Assembly (NCBI GenBank): GCA_031283505.1
Contig: JAITBO010000314.1
Coordinates: forward strand, 1-7,343
Reading direction: 5' to 3'
Source: Treponema sp.
GTDB lineage: Bacteria; Spirochaetota; Spirochaetia; Treponematales; Breznakiellaceae
Length of the DNA stretch: 7,343 bases
Shown here: positions 1 through 5,464 of the stretch, in pieces
Layout: every line of letters starts with the position of its first letter
Numbering within the stretch: position 1 is the stretch's first letter
Program-made: the position numbers and the translations under genes
The notes under the pieces: generated by a model
What the model saw: the letters and a program-made list of their open reading frames with translations, nothing else
The model's database searches: none
Told to the model about the DNA's origin: nothing

Positions 1-110
1 AAGATTTCTCCGTGAAATCTTTGTGTATGCGGGGGAACACATCCCCCGCACCCCCAGTAGGAAGCGCCCCAAGGGGCGGGGTATTAAACCCCAAAAGGGC
101 TACGCCCTTT
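1..110. repeat. Cluster of five short perfect palindromes
   Basis: No convincing gene lies here. Five hairpin-forming inverted repeats follow one another: AAGATTT/AAATCTT (1-7/15-21), TGCGGGGG/CCCCCGCA (28-35/43-50), CGCCCC/GGGGCG (65-70/73-78), GGGG/CCCC (78-81/89-92) and AAAGGGC/GCCCTTT (94-100/104-110). Most have simple loops of 2 to 7 bases, and none is followed by a T tract, so they do not look like ordinary intrinsic terminators. The layout suggests an interspersed intergenic repeat, possibly cut by the left window edge. That identity is an inference. The pairing itself is seen directly. Confidence 0.55.
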
Positions 111-201
111 AATAAAAGCCAAAAAAAAATGATAACACAGGTAACAAGGCATGACAAGAGAGAGTGGACAATAATAGGTCCCGCATTTACTTTTTTTGCT
201 C

Positions 202-207
202 TATAAT
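202..207 (+). promoter_or_regulatory. Possible -10 element (TATAAT)
   Basis: A perfect TATAAT lies after a T7 run (191-197) in A+T-rich DNA. At 17 bases upstream there is only TCCCGC, a poor -35, and the TG ahead of it is two bases too far away for an extended -10. If active it would start a transcript near 214 that contains the folded stretch 229-373. The evidence is weak, because an isolated -10 match is common in such DNA. Confidence 0.2.
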
Positions 208-228
208 TGCCCTAAATTACTATGATCA

Positions 229-373
229 GAGAAAAACTACTACGGAGTACTGGTAATTTACTCCGCAAATTACCAGGGAGTTGCCAGGGAACCAAAGGTT
301 CAGGAATCTTTGGTTCCAGTCCTCGAATCGCAGGTTCGTCGTGGTTAAAATTCTTAAATCCCGGTAGTTTCTC
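229..373 (+). other. Highly self-complementary gene-free segment
   Basis: This segment contains two perfect inverted repeats: TGGTAATTT/AAATTACCA (251-259/267-275, 7-base loop) and GGAACCAAAG/CTTTGGTTCC (288-297/308-317, 10-base loop). They are enclosed by a longer-range pairing of GAGAAA..CTAC (229-240) with GTAGTTTCTC (364-373), with two A residues bulged. The loop of the first hairpin (ACTCC, 260-264) is complementary to GGAGT copies on both sides (244-248, 277-281). CCAGGGA is repeated 11 bases apart (273, 284). The pattern would suit a structured RNA, a long leader or a mobile palindromic element. I do not recognise a known RNA family, and short open frames across it look non-coding. Confidence 0.45.
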
Positions 374-429
374 AACGATTGAAAGTAAATGTAGCAGCCT
401 TGGACAAAAACCGGCAATTTATTTATAAA

Positions 430-501
430 TTCGGCGAGAGGAGCCGGAGGGCCCGGGGACCAGAGGTCCGTATCATCTAACTGGCCCTGATGCCGCCCGA
501 A
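430..501 (+). other. Nested inverted repeats, possible folded leader RNA
   Basis: Three nested pairings can form together: TTCGG-CG with CG(C)CCGAA (430-436/494-501), AGGGCC with GGCCCT (448-453/483-488), and an inner hairpin GGACC-AGA-GGTCC (457-461/465-469). The segment ends just ahead of the putative Pho boxes. If the operon promoter is downstream, this DNA is not in the pst mRNA and may belong to a separate transcript or an intergenic repeat. I see no match to a riboswitch class I know. Confidence 0.35.
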
Positions 502-513
502 AACTTTATACAA

Positions 514-544
514 ATTTGACAATTCCCTGTACGAAGATTTGACA
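514..544 (+). promoter_or_regulatory. Candidate Pho box / -35 region of the pst operon
   Basis: Two identical ATTTGACA octamers lie at 514-521 and 537-544, 23 bases apart, so on nearly the same helix face. Between them CTGTAC (527-532) resembles the half site of the E. coli Pho box (CTGTCAT) and sits 11 bases from the first TTGACA. PhoB/PhoP-type regulators bind direct repeats with about 11-base spacing, and an OmpR-family regulator is encoded in this cluster. Either TTGACA could also be a -35, but no good TATAAT lies 16-18 bases downstream. An activator-dependent promoter would be consistent with this. Assignment is by position and similarity only. Confidence 0.4.
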
Positions 545-575
545 TTCGGGTAGTACGTTCAATCCGTAAGGTCAG

Positions 576-604
576 ATAACGGGATCGGTTTTCCGGCCCG
601 TTAT
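576..604 (+). promoter_or_regulatory. Hairpin ahead of the pstS ribosome binding site
   Basis: ATAACGGG (576-583) pairs perfectly with CCCGTTAT (597-604). Inside it CGG (586-588) pairs with CCG (593-595) around a TTTT loop, leaving AT and G as a small internal bulge. An AT-rich stretch and the pstS Shine-Dalgarno sequence (AAGGAGAA, about 622-629) follow. No T tract follows, so it is more likely a 5' mRNA structure, stability element or operator than a terminator. The structure is seen directly and the role is inferred. Confidence 0.5.
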
Positions 605-635
605 AAATAAATGGAAAAGCGAAGGAGAAGCGAAA

Positions 636-1484
636 ATGAAGAAAGCGTTAATTACGGCGACGATGGTGCTTCTGGCCCTTAATGTATGGGCGGGGGGCGG
701 AAAAGAAGGTTCGGGTCCGGTCATCAACGTTATTTCCCGTGAGGAAGGTTCGGGCACACGGAGCGCCTTTACCGAACTCTTCGGCGTCCTGGACGAGAAC
801 AAGGTTGACAATACCACGGTGAAGGCCGAAATAACCAACAGCACGGCGGTCATGATGACTACTGTTGCGGGGGACAAGAACGCCGTGGGGTACATCTCCC
901 TGGGGTCCCTCAACAATACGGTCAAGGCCCTGAGGATCGACGGCGCGGAAGCGGCAGCCGCCAATGTCGCAAACGGCTCTTACAAAATCTCAAGACCCTT
1001 TCTGATTGCGGTGAAAGGTTCGGTGAGCGCCCAGGCGCAGGATTTTGTCAATTACATTCTGAGCAAGGACGGGCAGGACGTAATTGAGAAAAACGGATAT
1101 ATCCGTATTAAGGATTCCGGTACTTTCAAGAGCAGCGGAGTTGCGGGTAAAGTCGTTGTCGCCGGTTCTTCTTCTGTCACACCGGTCATGGAAAAGCTGA
1201 AGGAAGCTTATCTTAAAATTAACGGCGGCGCGGACATAGAGATTCAGCAGAGCGATTCTTCCACAGGAATGAACGCCGCCATAGACGGGATCTGCGACAT
1301 AGGAATGGCTTCCCGGGAAATCAAGGATAGTGAAGTCCAAAAGGGGGTTACCGGTACGGTTATTGCCATGGACGGCATCGCGGTCATAGTCAACAAGGAA
1401 AATTCCCTGAGCGGCCTTACCAAAGGACAGGTTAAATCCCTCTTTACGGGGGAAGTTACTTCCTGGGCGGACGCCGCCAAATAA
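636..1484 (+). CDS. pstS: Phosphate-binding protein PstS, circularly permuted
   Basis: Periplasmic phosphate receptor of the PstSCAB ABC importer, 282 aa. Residues 1-19 form a signal peptide ending V-W-A before G-G-G-K-E. There is no lipobox Cys, so a soluble periplasmic protein is expected. Residues 27-158 match the usual C-terminal part of the family: R35-E-E-G-S-G-T41 is the phosphate-binding loop (E. coli Arg135...Thr141), then V-G-Y-I-S-L-G-S-L (about 84-92), the R-P-F-L segment (about 120) and the terminal N-G-Y-I. Residues 159-170 are a Ser/Gly linker. Residues 171-282 match the usual N-terminal part: V-A-G-S-S-S-V-T-P (175-183), D-I-G-M-A-S-R (221-227), D-G-I-A-V-I-V-N and F-T-G-E-V-T-S-W near the stop. 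The order of the halves is therefore swapped, while both remain intact. Start at ATG 636 is supported by AAGGAGAA seven to fourteen bases upstream. It is first in the pst operon and separated from pstC by a strong hairpin. Family assignment is firm. The permutation is inferred from family knowledge. Confidence 0.93.
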   Translation: MKKALITATMVLLALNVWAGGGKEGSGPVINVISREEGSGTRSAFTELFGVLDENKVDNTTVKAEITNSTAVMMTTVAGDKNAVGYISLGSLNNTVKALRIDGAEAAAANVANGSYKISRPFLIAVKGSVSAQAQDFVNYILSKDGQDVIEKNGYIRIKDSGTFKSSGVAGKVVVAGSSSVTPVMEKLKEAYLKINGGADIEIQQSDSSTGMNAAIDGICDIGMASREIKDSEVQKGVTGTVIAMDGIAVIVNKENSLSGLTKGQVKSLFTGEVTSWADAAK

Positions 1485-1510
1485 GTTACAGCGAAGATTC
1501 TACAAGCGTG

Positions 1511-1534
1511 TCGGCGGGGCTTCGGCTCCGCCGG
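1511..1534 (+). promoter_or_regulatory. C(UUCG)G-capped hairpin between pstS and pstC
   Basis: GGCGGGGC (1513-1520) pairs with GCTCCGCC (1525-1532), with one G-U pair, around a TTCG loop closed by C-G. Two flanking pairs extend it to 1511-1534. UUCG loops closed by C-G are exceptionally stable in RNA. No T run follows and the pstC Shine-Dalgarno GGAGG (1543-1547) lies nine bases further on. It is probably an mRNA 3'-end protector or partial attenuator that keeps pstS mRNA more abundant than the rest of the operon, as intercistronic stems do in other binding-protein operons. The role is an inference. Confidence 0.6.
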
Positions 1535-1551
1535 TATCGCCCGGAGGCTGA

Positions 1552-2394
1552 ATGAAAGAAAAGGTAATGCAGGGAGTGTTCGTACTATCCGCCTGTATAT
1601 GTATTCTGTGCGTCGCCTTGATCTGCCTCTTTCTTTTTGCGAGCGGCGTCCCGGCGATAGTAAAAATCGGTCCCCTTAAATTTTTAACCGGGACCGTCTG
1701 GAAGCCGGGGAACGGCGTCTTCGGCATAGCTCCCATGATACTGGGGAGCGTTTATGTCACCGCCGGGGCGATTGTCTGCGGCGTACCGGCAGGAGTGCTT
1801 ACTGCGGTGTTTACGGCGAAATTCTGCGGAAGGGCTTTGAGGAAAATCATATCCCCGGCAGTATCCCTGCTTGCCGGCATCCCGTCGGTTATCTACGGAT
1901 TTTTCGCCCTGGTAGTATTGGTCCCCGTGACCAGGACTCTTTTTGGCGGCAGCGGCAAAAGCCTTCTTACGGCTTCCATCCTCCTGGGGATAATGATCCT
2001 GCCCACCATTATTAGTGTTTCCGAAGCCGCCATCCGGGCCGTACCGGAAGTATATTACGAAGGGGCTTTGGCTTTGGGAGCCACTCACGAGCAGGCGGTT
2101 TTCTTTGCGGTACTCCCCGCCGCGAGATCGGGGATTATGGCCGCCATAGTCCTGGGGATAGGCCGGGCCATAGGCGAAACCATGGCGGTAGTCATGGTCG
2201 CGGGGAACCAGGCGGCCCTGCCGGAGAGCCTCGTCAGGGGACTCAGGACATTGACGGCCAATATCGTGCTTGAGATGGGGTATGCCGCCGATCTCCACCG
2301 TGAAGCCCTGATAGCCACGGCAGTGGTACTTTTTGTGTTCATCCTTGTTATCAACTTGCTGCTCTCTCTCCAAAAAAGGGCGTCAAAGATATGA
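1552..2394 (+). CDS. pstC: Phosphate ABC transporter permease PstC
   Basis: One of the two inner-membrane channel subunits for phosphate, 280 aa, somewhat shorter than E. coli PstC (about 319). Hydrophobic segments are visible near residues 9-31, 62-88, 100-127, 138-159, 196-218 and 251-273, giving the six-span MetI-like permease fold. The cytoplasmic EAA loop that docks PstB lies at about 158-195 (E-A-A-I-R-A-V-P, then A-L-G-A-T and V-L-P). G-R-A-I-G-E-T (about 204-210) is the well-conserved PstC/PstA motif following it. ATG 1552 has GGAGG at 1543-1547, a rather short gap of four bases. The stop overlaps the pstA start by ATGA, implying translational coupling. Assignment as PstC rather than PstA rests on gene order and the G-N-G-V-F-G-I-A-P segment typical of PstC. 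Confidence 0.95.
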   Translation: MKEKVMQGVFVLSACICILCVALICLFLFASGVPAIVKIGPLKFLTGTVWKPGNGVFGIAPMILGSVYVTAGAIVCGVPAGVLTAVFTAKFCGRALRKIISPAVSLLAGIPSVIYGFFALVVLVPVTRTLFGGSGKSLLTASILLGIMILPTIISVSEAAIRAVPEVYYEGALALGATHEQAVFFAVLPAARSGIMAAIVLGIGRAIGETMAVVMVAGNQAALPESLVRGLRTLTANIVLEMGYAADLHREALIATAVVLFVFILVINLLLSLQKRASKI

Positions 2395-3266
2395 AAAAAA
2401 TAAAATCCTTTTCCGGCAGGCGGCCCAAAACGGCTTTTTTGCGGCATAAAGGTTTGTCCTTGTTCCTCAGGTTTTTGGTGTTTGCTTCGGCTGCCATGAC
2501 AATATTCGTCATTCTGTTTCTCGTGGGATATATAGCGTTTAAAGGTATACCTTATATATCCCCCGGCCTTTTCGCCTGGCAGTATACCAGTGAAAACGTG
2601 TCCCTGATGCCCGCTTTTATAAACACTATTATTGTTACCGCCGCAGCCCTTCTTATCGCTGTACCTGCCGGCGTCTTTGCCGCGGTATGGCTCGCCGAAT
2701 ATGCCCGCAAGGGGAGCCGTCTGGTTTTGGCGGTTGCCCTGGCGGCGGAAACCCTGGCGGGTATACCCTCAATTATTTACGGCCTCTTCGGTATGCTCCT
2801 CTTTGTCATCAGCCTCGGCTGGGGGTACTCTCTCCTTGCCTGCACATTGACATTGGCAATAATGATTCTTCCCCTTATCATGAGGACCACGGAGGAGGCT
2901 TTGCGCAGCGTTCCCGACTCCTACAGGGAAGGCAGTTTTGGCCTTGGAGCAGGAAAACTGCGGACGGTTTTTGCCGTGGCGCTGCCTTCCGCCATGCCGG
3001 GCATCCTTGCGGGAGTTATCCTTGCGACAGGCCGTATCGTAGGAGAGACTGCGGCTCTGATCTTTACCGCCGGTACGGTGGCGAAACTTCCCGGCAGTCC
3101 TTTTTCTTCGGTACGTACCCTGGCTGTACATATGTACAGTCTTTCCAGCGAGGGGTTGTATATAAATCAGGCTTATGCCACTGCGGTATTTCTGCTTGTA
3201 CTGGTTATCGCGATAAACGGACTTTCGGCTTTTGTGGCAAAAAAAGTCGCCGGGAAGCTGGCGTGA
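2391..3266 (+). CDS. pstA: Phosphate ABC transporter permease PstA
   Basis: Second channel subunit, 291 aa, close to the usual PstA length (E. coli about 296). A basic N-terminus (residues 1-20, rich in Lys/Arg) precedes the first membrane span at about 25-50. Further spans lie near 73-102, 111-140, 144-163, 204-228 and 262-285. The EAA loop runs about 168-205: [14 protein letters not shown], then G-L-G-A-G and A-L-P. It is followed by [11 protein letters not shown], the PstA-type signature. It pairs with PstC as a heterodimer that receives phosphate from PstS. Its ATG sits inside the end of pstC (ATGA, 2391-2394), so reinitiation after pstC is likely. A 65-base spacer separates it from the chosen pstB start. 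Confidence 0.95.
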   Translation: MKKIKSFSGRRPKTAFLRHKGLSLFLRFLVFASAAMTIFVILFLVGYIAFKGIPYISPGLFAWQYTSENVSLMPAFINTIIVTAAALLIAVPAGVFAAVWLAEYARKGSRLVLAVALAAETLAGIPSIIYGLFGMLLFVISLGWGYSLLACTLTLAIMILPLIMRTTEEALRSVPDSYREGSFGLGAGKLRTVFAVALPSAMPGILAGVILATGRIVGETAALIFTAGTVAKLPGSPFSSVRTLAVHMYSLSSEGLYINQAYATAVFLLVLVIAINGLSAFVAKKVAGKLA

Positions 3267-3331
3267 CGCAGGAATGCGGCGCGGATGCGGCGAAGCGGGA
3301 ATTGGGGGACACAGAAGGAAATGCGAGGCAA

Positions 3332-4081
3332 ATGAATAAGATTAGTATTACCAATTTGAACCTGTTCTACAGTCAGTTTCAGGCGCTTAAAAACATCAAC
3401 CTGTTTTTTCCCGAAAAGGAGATTATTGCCCTGATAGGGCCTTCCGGATGCGGAAAATCCACGCTTCTCAAAACAATCAACCGTATGAACGACCTGGTGG
3501 AAGGCTGCCGGGTAGAAGGGACAGTGCTTTTGGATGGGGAAGATATTTACGGCGGCCTTGACGTGACGCTCCTCAGAAAACGGGTAGGCATGGTATTCCA
3601 AAAACCGAATCCTTTTCCCATGACCGTCTTTGACAATGTGGCCTTCGGCCCCCGCACCCATAATGTGCGATCCAGGGTAAAGCTGAATGACATCGTAGAA
3701 AAGTCTCTGCGGGCCGCCGCAATCTGGAACGAGGTAAAGGACAGGCTCCATAAAAGCGCTCTTTCCCTTTCTGGGGGGCAGCAGCAGCGGCTTTGCATAG
3801 CCAGAGCCCTGGCCGTGGAACCGGAAGTCCTGCTTATGGACGAGTCAACCAGCGCTCTGGATCCTATAAGCACGGGAAAGATCGAGGATCTTGCGGCAGA
3901 ACTCAAAAAGGATTATACCATAATTATGGTGACTCACAATATGCAGCAGGCGGCACGCATATCCGACAGGACAGCGTTTTTCCTTCTTGGCGAGATGGTA
4001 GAGTATGATTCTACGGAAACTATTTTTTCCATGCCTAAGGATAAACGTACAGAAGACTATATCACCGGGAGGTTCGGCTGA
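3332..4081 (+). CDS. pstB: Phosphate ABC transporter ATPase PstB
   Basis: Cytoplasmic ATP-hydrolysing subunit, 249 aa. Walker [10 protein letters not shown] is at 36-44, the Q loop F-Q-K-P-N-P-F-P at 89-96 (Q90), ABC signature L-S-G-G-Q at 146-150, Walker B V-L-L-M-D-E ending at D170-E171, D-loop S-A-L-D at 174-177 and the switch His at 202. K-P-N-P-F-P and S-A-L-D-P-I-S-T are typical of PstB. After the catalytic Glu there is Ser172, where PstB normally has Pro (D-E-P). ATG 3332 gives a normal length and has GAAGGAA at 3314-3320. The frame is open back to a GTG at 3263 that overlaps the pstA stop (GTGA) with GGGAAG seven bases ahead, so a 23-residue longer form is possible. The last base is shared with the phoU start. 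Confidence 0.95.
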   Translation: MNKISITNLNLFYSQFQALKNINLFFPEKEIIALIGPSGCGKSTLLKTINRMNDLVEGCRVEGTVLLDGEDIYGGLDVTLLRKRVGMVFQKPNPFPMTVFDNVAFGPRTHNVRSRVKLNDIVEKSLRAAAIWNEVKDRLHKSALSLSGGQQQRLCIARALAVEPEVLLMDESTSALDPISTGKIEDLAAELKKDYTIIMVTHNMQQAARISDRTAFFLLGEMVEYDSTETIFSMPKDKRTEDYITGRFG

Positions 4082-4749
4082 TGAGGGAAAGCTACCGGAA
4101 GCAGCTTGATACGCTGCACAGTGAATTGATACGCATGGGGGCTCTTTGCGAAGATGCCATAGCCTGCGCCGTGAAAGGCTTCTTAAACGATGAACCGATA
4201 CTCAGGGACAAGGCGATAGAGCTGGAAAAAGAGATAGATTTGAAGGAAAGGGAAATTGAAACTTTTTGTGTTCATCTCTTGCTGCGCGAACAGCCGGTTG
4301 CCAGCGACCTTAGACAGATAACGGCGGCCCAGCACATAATCACCGATATGGAGCGCATAGGGGATCAGGCGGAAAATATCGCGGAGCTTTCCCGTTCTAT
4401 CGAGGGGAGCGGCATAAAAAACGGCGTCCATATAGGCGATATGGCCGATGCGACAGTAAAAATGCTTACCGGCAGCGTTGACGCCTTTGTGTCGGCGGAC
4501 CTTGAGAAGACTCATGCCGTCATTGAGTATGACCGGGAAGTAGACGAACTATTCAGAAAAATCAAGGGTGAACTGATCGATATGATAGCGGAGAAAAGCC
4601 GGGAGACCGCCGAGGCGTGCCTGGGCCTTTTGATGATCGCTAAATATCTGGAACGCATAGGAGATCATGCCCAAAATATAGCCGAGTGGGTGGAATATTC
4701 AATTACCGGCCAAAGGAGCCTATCCCAAAACCAATTGACTCTGCACTAA
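4081..4749 (+). CDS. phoU: Phosphate-signalling protein PhoU
   Basis: Cytoplasmic negative regulator that links the PstSCAB transporter to the PhoR-type kinase and limits phosphate uptake. It has 222 aa, a normal length. It shows the two-fold repeat of three-helix PhoU domains, each ending in the metal-binding signature: T-D-M-E-R-I-G-D-Q-A-E-N-I-A-E at about 88-102 and K-Y-L-E-R-I-G-D-H-A-Q-N-I-A-E at about 188-202. The protein is almost fully helical and charged, with no membrane segment. The start overlaps the pstB stop (TGATG) and has GGGAGG at 4067-4072, eight bases upstream. The last 27 bases of the gene form one arm of a perfect inverted repeat completed downstream. Placement between pstB and the two-component genes fits its signalling role. 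Confidence 0.96.
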   Translation: MRESYRKQLDTLHSELIRMGALCEDAIACAVKGFLNDEPILRDKAIELEKEIDLKEREIETFCVHLLLREQPVASDLRQITAAQHIITDMERIGDQAENIAELSRSIEGSGIKNGVHIGDMADATVKMLTGSVDAFVSADLEKTHAVIEYDREVDELFRKIKGELIDMIAEKSRETAEACLGLLMIAKYLERIGDHAQNIAEWVEYSITGQRSLSQNQLTLH

Positions 4750-4766
4750 CACGCACGGTTTTGGGA
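4723..4766 (+). promoter_or_regulatory. 10-bp perfect inverted repeat at the phoU end
   Basis: TCCCAAAACC (4723-4732), inside the last codons of phoU, is the exact reverse complement of GGTTTTGGGA (4757-4766) in the spacer, with a 24-base loop that contains the phoU stop. No T tract follows (AAGCC). It may fold in mRNA between the transporter genes and the two-component genes, as an attenuator, processing site or stability element. The pairing is certain and the function unknown. Confidence 0.5.
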
Positions 4767-4773
4767 AAGCCTT

Positions 4774-4789
4774 AAAGGAAAGGAAATTG
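4774..4789 (+). promoter_or_regulatory. Ribosome binding site and TTG start of the response regulator
   Basis: AAAGGA at 4774-4779 lies seven bases before TTG (4787-4789). No in-frame ATG or GTG lies between this and the conserved first beta strand I-Y-L-V-E-D-E, which must be kept for a working receiver. This decides the rare TTG start. Confidence 0.7.
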
Positions 4790-5464
4790 ATTTATTTGGT
4801 TGAGGATGAATCCGGTATCAGGGAGTTGGTGATCTACACATTGCAAAATACCGGATTTGAGGCGAAAGGGTTTGAATCCGGGGGTGAATTTTGGAAGGCC
4901 GTGGATGAACAGGCGCCGGACCTGGTGATATTGGACATCATGCTGCCGGGAGAAGACGGGTTGTCCATATTAAAGCGGCTGCGTTCCCGGAGCGGAACAC
5001 AAAAACTGCCGGTTATGATGCTTACCGCAAAGGGATCCGAATACGACAAGGTGCTGGGGCTGGAGAACGGCGCCGATGATTACCTTACAAAACCTGCGGG
5101 CATGATGGAACTGGTTGCCCGGGTAAAGAGTCTTTTACGCCGTGCGGGGATGACGGGGAACGGCAAAGATGAATTCCGCGCGGGTTCTCTCTACGTCAGC
5201 GTTTCCCGTCATCTGGTTATGATAAACAATACGGAAGTTTCCCTTACCTTAAAGGAATTCGATCTTCTGGTGTATCTTCTCTCAAATGCCGGCATGGCGT
5301 TGTCCAGGGATCAGATACTCACCGCCGTATGGGGCTATGACGGGGGGGCGGAAACCCGGACGGTGGACACTCACATCCTTACGCTGCGGGCTAAACTTGG
5401 CGTGTCAGGCTCCCTGATACGTACGGTGCGGGGCGTAGGGTATAAAGCGGGGGAAAGTGAATGA
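4787..5464 (+). CDS. phoB: OmpR/PhoB-family response regulator
   Basis: Cytoplasmic DNA-binding regulator, 225 aa, presumably activating the Pho regulon including the pst operon. The receiver (about 1-118) has the acidic pair E6-D7, phospho-acceptor D50 in V-I-L-D-I-M-L-P-G, the switch Thr80 in M-L-T-A and Lys102 in L-T-K-P. The residue after K-P is Ala, where most relatives have Phe. The winged-helix output domain (about 130-222) shows L-T-L-K-E-F-D-L-L, the recognition helix region R-T-V-D-T-H-I-L-T-L-R-A-K-L and the C-terminal hairpin R-T-V-R-G-V-G-Y-K. Translation starts at TTG. The end overlaps the kinase start by ATGA, so the two are coupled. The symbol follows gene context. In a Gram-positive naming scheme it would be phoP. 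Confidence 0.93.
   Translation: MIYLVEDESGIRELVIYTLQNTGFEAKGFESGGEFWKAVDEQAPDLVILDIMLPGEDGLSILKRLRSRSGTQKLPVMMLTAKGSEYDKVLGLENGADDYLTKPAGMMELVARVKSLLRRAGMTGNGKDEFRAGSLYVSVSRHLVMINNTEVSLTLKEFDLLVYLLSNAGMALSRDQILTAVWGYDGGAETRTVDTHILTLRAKLGVSGSLIRTVRGVGYKAGESE

Noticed and set aside
94..130. Hairpin followed by an A-rich run, as a minus-strand terminator
   Set aside because: On the minus strand the T run precedes the hairpin instead of following it, so the order is wrong for an intrinsic terminator.
331..345. GGTTCG resembling a tRNA T-loop
   Set aside because: No acceptor stem, D arm or anticodon arm can be laid out around it.
12..522. Small open frames in the leader (12-206, 222-428, and 226-522 on the minus strand)
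   Set aside because: They read through palindromes, lack good ribosome binding sites and resemble no protein family. The repeats explain them better.
636..1484. pstS as a truncated pseudogene
   Set aside because: Both halves of the receptor are present and in frame with a good start and signal peptide. Only their order is changed.
1684..2373. Minus-strand open frame opposite pstC
   Set aside because: Its composition (many Gly, Tyr, Arg, Gln) is typical of an antisense reading, and pstC on the plus strand is clear.
2687..3262. Open frame upstream of and joined to pstB, overlapping pstA
   Set aside because: It is an out-of-frame reading of pstA. The real PstB domain begins near 3332.
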